Shown piece by piece: positions 57,776 through 64,000 of a DNA stretch of 64,000 nt. How positions within the stretch are numbered: the stretch's first letter is position 1; each line of letters opens with the position of its first letter. This DNA is from Fomes fomentarius (taxonomy: Eukaryota; Basidiomycota; Agaricomycetes; Polyporales; Polyporaceae). Where the stretch lies: assembly GCA_022606135.1 (NCBI GenBank), contig JABYQN010000006.1, positions 930,001 through 994,000 on the forward strand. The letters run 5' to 3'. The position numbers were made by a program, and so were the translations under genes. The notes beneath the pieces are model-generated. The model was not told the DNA's origin. It worked only from the letters and a program-made list of their open reading frames with translations, and did not search any database.

Positions 57776-59037
57776 CTACGCCGCGGAATACTTGTGTACG
57801 CACTCAAAGAACCAGCGCAAGTCCTCCGTGTCTACGCCCGGAGTAATACCATGCCCTAAGTTGCTGATCCACGCCTTCGGCGCCTTGCCACCTCTGAACC
57901 TCTCGCACACCCGCTTCACCTCGCGCTCAATCGCATCTCTCCCGCCATACAGTACGTTTGGGTCCAAGTTGCCTTGCAGAGCGACCTTATCGCCGACAGC
58001 CTTTCGCGCATCGACAGGGTCGATGCACCAATCAATACCGATCACATCATAACCAGCCTTGTCTGCAAGTGATGCGAGCTGGGAGTTGGCACCCTTTGGA
58101 AAGAGTGTCATCGGCACAACGGGAATCTTCTCAGACGCGAGTTTGGCACGCACGCCGGAGGCGATGCGCTGAAGGGACGGAAGAGAGAACTCCTCGAAGT
58201 GGTGCGGAGCGAGCTCGCCTGCCCAGGAGTCGAAGACTTGCAGAAGCTACATCGCGATTTGCACCGTCAGACGAGAGTTCAGTGGAGCGATCAAATGATG
58301 CGACTTGCCTGCGCGCCCGCTTTGACCTGTCCGACGAGGAAGTCGGTGCAGACGTCCGCGATTTTGTTCAATAACGCTTTCGATTCCTCCGGGTACTGGA
58401 AGAGCCACGTCTTGCACTTCTGGAACGTCTTCGAGCCTCCGCCCTCGATCATGTACGAGAACAGCGTCCACGGGGCGCCGCAGAACCCGATGAGCGGGAC
58501 CTCGCCATTGAGAGCGTGTCGCGTCTGTGTGATCGCCTCGTAGACATACCCGAGCTCTTTGTCGACATCCACAACCTTGGTGAGCTTCTCGACGTCCGCC
58601 GGCGTAACAAGAGGGTCAGGGAAGTGTGGTCCAGGGTTCATCTCAACTTCCATACCCATCGCTTGCGGGACGACGAGAATGTCGCAGAAGATGATGGCTG
58701 CATCGATGAGCCCGGAATACCGCCGGATGGGCTGCAGGGTGACCTCCTTCGCAAGCTCCGGTGTGCGGCAGACTTCGAAAAATCCGTGCTTCGCGCGCAC
58801 TGCTTGGAACTCTGAGGGACTTGGTGAACTCGATCTCACTATGTATGTTGATTGCCGTCGAGCTCACCAGGAAGATATCTCCCCGCCTGTCGCATGACCC
58901 ATACCGGCGCGCGTTCTGTTTCCTCTCCTGTTCCATGCTCGGTGAGAAACTGTCCGAAGAGAACTGCAAGAGTTTTCTTTGTTTTTACCTCGCGCTGCCC
59001 TGAGTATCAAATCGTTTTTGAGAGGAGGGAAGGCCAT
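57776..59037 (-). CDS. HEM12: Uroporphyrinogen decarboxylase
   Basis: Cytosolic haem-pathway enzyme that removes four acetate carboxyls from uroporphyrinogen III to give coproporphyrinogen. It starts MAFPPLKNDLILRAARG. The signature block VMRQAGRYLP is followed across an intron by FQAVRAKHGFFEVCRTPELA, containing the substrate-binding Arg residues. Then come IRRYSGLIDAAIIFCDILVV, PQAMGMEVEMNPGPHFPDPL, GEVPLIGFCGAPWTLFSYMI (second signature), EGGGSKTFQKCKTWLFQYPE and LQVFDSWAGELAPHHFEEFS. The end has YDVIGIDWCIDPVDARKAVG, VALQGNLDPNVLYGGRD and ISNLGHGITPGVDTEDLRWF before KYSAA and the stop at 57776-57778. Four or so introns. The conserved Asp of IIFCDIL and the His of NLGHGI are present. The gene looks intact and is divergent from SHG1. 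Confidence 0.95.
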
Positions 59038-59417
59038 TATCGAATCGAAGGTAGCGCAAACGAAGTCAATGTAGGATGAGGGCGAAAGGCAAGATGGACT
59101 CTCGCTGCCACAGCTGTTGGGTCTTGGAACGCGCTTGAGAACGACAGTACGTGTCGGCTCGCGAAGGCGGGGCGACGTGGAAGCTTGAAGCTGAGTGAAA
59201 GTGACCAACGGAGTATTGGCATCGCCTATAGTACAGGAATATCTCCTTGAAGCATGGTGACCGTGATAGGGAGGCGTGTAGCCGTGAGAGGACGCCTTGC
59301 CTCCTGCTCTCACCTCACGCCGCACGCCACTGCTCCCGACTAGCTGCTTGACCGCCCCTCGAGAGCTGCCATCTATCTATTGCTGTGATCGCTCGTCCCT
59401 CGCCTCACTCGGGAGTG
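59038..59417. promoter_or_regulatory. Shared divergent promoter URO-D / SHG1
   Basis: The 380 bp between the two start codons contain the promoters of uroporphyrinogen decarboxylase (minus) and SHG1 (plus). No TATA or other named element was recognised. Confidence 0.4.
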
Positions 59418-60173
59418 ATGTCTTCTAGCATCACGAACCCAACGCAAATGGTGGAAGAGTGCGGTTGTTGTGCTACGGTGGGCTCACCGCTCGCATGAAG
59501 ATCTAATCTCCCTTGGTCCCAGGTTCAAGAAGTCGGGCGAGTTTGACCGTCTCCGGCGACAGTTGCTGAAGGAATTCCGGCAAAGTGTGGGTTCCGCTTG
59601 TCTCCTGTCGCCGGTGCGTGCATAGATGACTTCCCTGAAGCATGTATTCTGCAGGAGGGCGTGGCGGCGTTCCTCACTCGCGTGGAAGACATCGCAAAAC
59701 AGAAACTTGCATCCGATCCTCAGCTGCAGTACATGCCTGAGGCAAACGTCTCGAGAGAGATCATGCAGGAGCTCGACAGGTGCGTATTCTGGTCTTATTG
59801 CCTGTTCAATGTACAGGACCGACATTGTGCATGGATCCTCAGGTATCCAATTGTGGAACGCGCAGTGCAAGACTTCCCGCTCCTCTCCGACCCTGTCTTA
59901 GCGAATAGTATGCGAGAGTCCATGCGAAAAATCTTACAAGAGAACCGAACAGCATCTGGACAGAGTACGTGTATCTTGTGTGCTATCGTTGTCCCAACAG
60001 AACCTGATGGCTCTGTGGTAGCAAATACCAATGGTACGTCTCAAGCTGCAGCACAGGGGGGTTCAGCGGTATCAGGCAATGCCGCCGCATCGGGTCCACG
60101 CCAGGACGGTAACGATAGTGATAGCGACAGTAGTGCAGTGAGCATGGAGATTGAGGATTATAGCAGTGATTGA
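59418..60173 (+). CDS. SHG1: SHG1/BOD1-domain protein, COMPASS component
   Basis: Short protein with the BOD1/SHG1 domain; in yeast Shg1 is a subunit of the COMPASS/Set1 histone H3K4 methyltransferase, in animals BOD1 acts at kinetochores. Exon 1 gives MSSSITNPTQMVEE. A clean intron joins it to FKKSGEFDRLRRQLLKEFRQ, the hallmark of the family. Then come DFPEACILQEGVAAFLTRVE, DIAKQKLASDPQLQYMPEAN, REIMQELDR, YPIVERAVQDFPLLSDPVLA and SMRESMRKILQENRTASGQ. The tail is Gly/Ala/Ser-rich and acidic, ending SMEIEDYSSD before TGA at 60171-60173. About four introns. The open frames at 59598 onward include intron read-through. The size (around 175 residues) fits fungal SHG1. Confidence 0.82.
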
Positions 60174-60890
60174 GCATCTACGAACGATTGTTGCTGTGGC
60201 TGCCTTTCTCAGGCTCCTCGGTCTAGGTCCATTCAGCTCGGGGCGCATGGTATCGATCAGTTCCCTGCCGTGACTACTCAGAGACGGTTGGGGTACACCC
60301 ATAGTTAACGGCGGGGTTCGTGAAGCCTTCAATGCAGACAGGGATGGGCTTCGGCTAGCCATCTGGGCCACTCCTAAAACTTCAGCACTAACTACGTGAT
60401 TTTGCTTTGTGGCCTGTTTCGATGTCTGGTGAGGTGGATGCAGGAGTTCAAAGGTCAAAATGTATGTATCCCCCCATGGCCGACACACCAGCAGCCAACT
60501 AGTCCATTGCTCGAGCCACGGAACCTTGTGTTCAGTCATAGTCCACTCGAACTCAACCTGAACGATCTCTCCATGTACTTATATAGTCTGCCAATGATCA
60601 GTGCCAGTGGTTCTATATTAGTGGATTACTGCTGCAACCTATTATAAACAATCCTCCAACGTGCTATTCCGAGCATTCTTTGTCCGCTCCGCTGGGACAT
60701 CACAACAGGCAAGCTATGTATACAAAGCAAACTAACACATGCTGCGCTCGTCAATGCTGCTACTCCGCAAGTATCACTTGTACAGTCGGGTGAGATTATG
60801 AGTGGGGTCAAACCCTTAGACCTCCTCTATGGGATGGGTCTTGCGCTGATTGTTGATGTTGGAATGCTGGTTAACCGGCTTGCGTTCATC
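60174..60890. other. Convergent 3' spacer, nothing recognised
   Basis: The 717 bp between the stops of SHG1 and the DUF6534 gene contain only short overlapping open frames. Confidence 0.4.
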
Positions 60891-62802
60891 TCAATCTCCA
60901 GGGGCCCAAAAGGTGGCAGTACTCACAGTGCTATCGTTCTCGAGGTCAGGCTCATCTGCCCCGTCCCGTTTCGTGTCCTGCGTGGTCTCTATCCGGATTG
61001 CGATGCCCTCCGTGCCATGACGCTAACAATGAGATAAGCCGACGGAAATTTGAGTGGGAAGGAGAAATTCGTACCGATAGCGCGAAATTCGATGGCTGCA
61101 TCCCCCGAAGCGAGAGCGCACGGTCGTTGGTCGGCCCCTCGCGGAGGCTCTTGCGTGCATTAAGCGTCGCCATGAGCGAATTTGAGTAAACTGCACGGGT
61201 CAAGTGTGAGTACAATTGGGAACACAGCCTTATATAGGGGAGGGAGACTCACGACGACCAATCATGAAGTAGAAGCCGATGTAGACGAAGGTGTTCGGGA
61301 TGGCGAAGAAGGTGATCAAAGAGATGCACGCGCAAACGCTGTAACAATCTCATCAACTATGCATCGGCGGAGGTGAGCCGAACTAGCGCACCTCGTCAGC
61401 AGACCAGTGTTCACAGCGAACACGATCTGTGTGGACAAAGTGGGGTTGAGTACGAGCCAGAACTAGATGTTTGCGAGCCGGTACTTGCCAACTTGTTGAT
61501 GAGTGTGTTGGACTGAGAGAAGTCGGACCGTGAAGCGTGTAGAATCGTGCAGAGAATCACTGCAATCAACACATCAGCTGCTGCGGCGAAGACGTTCATT
61601 GATATGGAGAGGCCCTGCCGAGATATTCAGCGTCAGAATTGCAACCGTCGTTCATGATAGGGGTCATACCCGCAATGTTGTTAGATCAATGAACGTATGA
61701 AGTCGGAACCTGGATAGACACATCAGAGGCGGAAATGTGGGAGGAGGATAGACCCATACGCTTTGATAGCGTATGCTGTCGATACGGCTGAAGAGATGTA
61801 TTAAGTTGTACAGACGGGGATACCGCTAATCACAATACTCACCAAACTCAGCGGCTACCAACAATGCCTGGGCAAATATGGATCAGGACTATACTACTCG
61901 AGTACCTCTAAACGGACGCACAACAGGAAGGAAGGCATATAGCTTCTTCTGGCTCAACTTGTACACACGCACGGCGAAGAAGCTGCCCGAGTTGTGAGAG
62001 CCACACAACGTCATACTGCGGTGGACTCACCTCTGAACGAATAATCCGGTGAACCCCTACATGTGCGGCACTGAGTCGGTCGCGTCGCCAATGATAGATA
62101 GAATCTCGGGGCACATACATTGAAGAGGACTTCGGTGACAATGGTTCTGCATGGACGATATTAGCTTGCATACTCAGGTTTGATGGGTAGCAGGAGGTTT
62201 ACGCACTTGTTGAGCAATGACAAAGCGTTTATGTTTCCATACTCCTTGACCAGGTACCAATAGACTTGGGACGACGTTCAGAGATGAGATTGACAGAATG
62301 ATGTGGTATGGAAAACCCACTTGTATGGGATATCAGTGCCTATACGTCATGCACTCGTTCACCTTCAGATTGACACGGAAGGACAAGGAGCGACCTCACC
62401 TGATGTATAGAGTCGGTAGCCCATACTACTGTTACCTGGGATAAGAATCTCAGTGTGCGCTTCATTTTTGAAGAATCATGATAGTACTCACGAGCATCTT
62501 GGTATGCCAGGCGTCGCTGGTGTACCGGGTGTAGTAGTAATACATCTGAGAACAAGACACTGGACATGCATGAATGATCGAATAGACATTGTTCAGTTAT
62601 GAAATGAACTCACGACCGTAGAGCCTGAAAGTAGTCCAGAACCACCGTTTATCACAATGTCATGCCTGTTCTCATGATACAACTTACACTCCAGAGATGA
62701 TAACCCCAATAAGCAGTGCGCCCATCCTGCGGAGACCGATAAGCCGGTCTGGAAGGCTGAGTTCGTCACATGGAAACCGCACGTTTCGTCGATGACGGTC
62801 AT
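60891..62802 (-). CDS. DUF6534 seven-helix membrane protein
   Basis: Basidiomycete membrane protein of the DUF6534 family, usually seven transmembrane helices, function unknown. A very short first exon encodes MTVIDET; a GTGCGG...CGCAG intron joins it to MGALLIGVIISGV (helix 1). Later exons encode a YYYYTRYT-type segment near 62530, LFNVVTEVLFN-like residues near 62130, then a helix ending RVYKLSQKKLYAFLPVV near 61930. Then follow MNVFAAAADVLIAVILCTIL, LHASRSDFSQSNTLINKL, VFAVNTGLLTS, CACISLITFFAIPNTFVYIG and FYFMIGR. The conserved block YSNSLMATLNARKSLREGPT is followed, after a 52-nt intron, by a cytosolic tail ending TFWAPGD (stop at 60891-60893). Around a dozen introns make this one of the most fragmented genes here. 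The alternative without the last splice would end at 60952. Confidence 0.75.
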
Positions 62803-63692
62803 CGTGGGCAGCCTGGTGTCGAGGTTTACCAGGAGAAGGCAGGAATTCGTTGAATCGAGGCACTACGAGAAGGGATGGCGAGAAGTGCGTATTTGAAGGA
62901 GTAGAGCATGTGTACGCTGTCGAGCAACGTCGTCGAATGTTCCTGGGAAGCTCGCGGGACGAACTGTATTGAATACTCCCCGAGGAGGACAGGAAGTAGA
63001 AGTTGACCCACTCAATGAAAAGAACTTCCCTCTCGATCGAGTGATCAAGCGAACTACATCACTTGGGTCTTTGTGTTACGAGATCAGTACGCGGTGCCAT
63101 AACCCCAGACTTCGCGATTCACCGAAGCCCCGCCTCTTCGCCGTTCGCGTCGTTTCCTACGATAGACCACCTGCGCCACGCAGAGAAATCACGACCAGCG
63201 GAGCATAGACGTCATGAAACGGGCATTTTCCGTGCCTTGCAACGGAATGAGCATCGAGGCGGGCGAGAGAGGGGGCGAGATCGTCTGTGAATTCGGCTAC
63301 TGATACCATTTTGGCTGTTCTACTGACTCCCGCGATAGGGTCCCAGAAGTGACACGGGGCGGCTGAGGCTGAAGATGGCGATGGTAGTAATGCCAGTGCG
63401 AATGTTCTGTCAAGATATAGATATTGATACGTTGATATAGAATACGGGCTCTGACACGCGCGGCTTTGACAAGAGAGACGGCTCAACTGAAGGGTTGACT
63501 ACTGGAACTGAATATTGAGCACTGAGAACCATGAGTGCATGTGGGATGACCGCCAGCCACCGGCGGGCGCTTATACGACACGTGACACGTGACCTACCCG
63601 TTTTCCAGCGAGGCAACTGGCAGTTAGTACAACACTGTTCGCCAGCTTTCCTGTCCCCAACCAGTCTCTGTTTTCTCTGCTGTGTTCCTCTC
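62803..63692. promoter_or_regulatory. Divergent intergenic region DUF6534 / bL12m
   Basis: The 890 bp between the DUF6534 start (minus) and the bL12m start (plus) carry both promoters. A minus-strand ATG at 63310 opens a 50-residue frame (MVSVAEFTDDLAPSLARLDA) without follow-up exon and is not called. No core motif was recognised. Confidence 0.35.
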
Positions 63693-64000
63693 ATGGCGGT
63701 CAGTAGCGTGCCTGCATTGTCTGCAATGTGTTTTGATACCCTGTTAGACTCGGTGCTCCGCTGCTCTTCGCACCTTCTCGAGGACATGTCGCGCGACGCG
63801 GTCAGTCCCCGAGGTTGCTTGCTTCGCGCCACATAACTCACTGACTTGGCACATCTACTGCAGTACACTCGCGGGCCCTTCACGATGCCTTGCAACGGCC
63901 GCGGCACCATCGACATCATCACCCGCGCCTCCTCCGCCGCCAGCGGACCCGAAGCTGAACAAAATCGTTGACGAGATCTCTGGTCTCACCCTTCTCCAGG
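63693..64000 (+). CDS. MNP1: Mitochondrial ribosomal protein bL12m (L7/L12), 5' part
   Basis: Beginning of the mitochondrial L7/L12 stalk protein. A six-nucleotide coding exon (ATG GCG, 63693-63698) is followed by a 49-nt intron (63699-63747). Exon 2 (63748-63800) gives TRCSAALRTFSRTCRAT, and a 63-nt intron leads to exon 3 at 63864 with RTLAGPSRCLATAAAPSTSS, then PPPPPADPKLNKIVDEISGL and TLLQ at the window edge. The Arg/Ser/Ala-rich N-terminus without acidic residues is a matrix presequence. PKLNKIVDEISGLTLLQ matches the bL12 N-terminal dimerisation domain. The gene continues beyond position 64000, so its C-terminal domain is not visible. The two-intron model is inferred from phase and splice sites. 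Confidence 0.8.

Noticed and set aside
62803..63310. 50-residue ORF beginning at 63310 (minus) as first exon of the DUF6534 gene
   Set aside because: The MTVIDET exon at 62802 joins in phase to helix 1 and gives the expected family start.
1..64000. CRISPR arrays, insertion sequences, operons, transposon open frames
   Set aside because: None seen. The window is intron-rich nuclear DNA, with no array-like repeats, reverse transcriptase, integrase or transposase blocks recognised.

Overview
The window reads as nuclear DNA of a filamentous basidiomycete, most likely a mushroom-forming Agaricomycete. Almost every gene is cut by several short GT-AG introns, typically about 40 to 80 nt and often with a CTAAT/CTGAC-like branch point. 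It carries fungal-specific families: a Zn2Cys6 regulator, an APSES/MBF factor, a DUF1748 protein, a secreted fungal S41 peptidase and a DUF6534 seven-helix membrane protein typical of Basidiomycota. There is no sign of operons, IS elements or CRISPR. Gene models below were spliced by eye from conserved protein blocks; CDS coordinates give start codon to stop codon with introns included.

Layout. 1-2306: NOP9 (leaves the window) and the tRNA thiolase NCS6, divergent. 2307-7100: gene-poor, with two small spliced hypothetical genes (2582-2895, 3338-4042) and unresolved coding-like fragments. 7101-11764: DUF1748 protein, OST2/DAD1, a superoxide-dismutase-like mitoribosomal protein and the AP-3 mu subunit. 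12223-15356: Zn2Cys6 transcription factor. 16374-24362: hexokinase, ATP synthase subunit d, calcineurin B, and mitochondrial tRNA-modification GTPase MSS1. 26172-28874: secreted S41 peptidase. 29354-35322: a large disordered protein with SUMO-interaction-like motifs at both ends, and a single-pass membrane protein. 37082-39614: malic enzyme and an intron-containing tRNA-Ile(AAU). 40149-45561: Dicer-like protein whose helicase part has lost its catalytic motifs while both RNase III centres look intact. 45816-51585: COX8, an MFS transporter and mitoribosomal uL24m. 51998-57303: MBF transcription factor and CDC14 phosphatase, divergent, with two perfect MCB boxes between them. 57776-64000: uroporphyrinogen decarboxylase, SHG1/COMPASS subunit, DUF6534 membrane protein and the 5' end of mitoribosomal bL12m.

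How they fit together. The set is mostly housekeeping, with a notable share serving mitochondria (ATP7, COX8, MSS1, three mitoribosomal proteins), plus haem synthesis in URO-D and central carbon enzymes (hexokinase, malic enzyme). Several neighbours are divergent pairs with short shared promoters: NOP9/NCS6, OST2/SOD-like protein, CNB1/MSS1, URO-D/SHG1 and MBF/CDC14. The most unusual items are the helicase-degenerate Dicer, the MCB pair suggesting MBF autoregulation, and the SIM-flanked protein.
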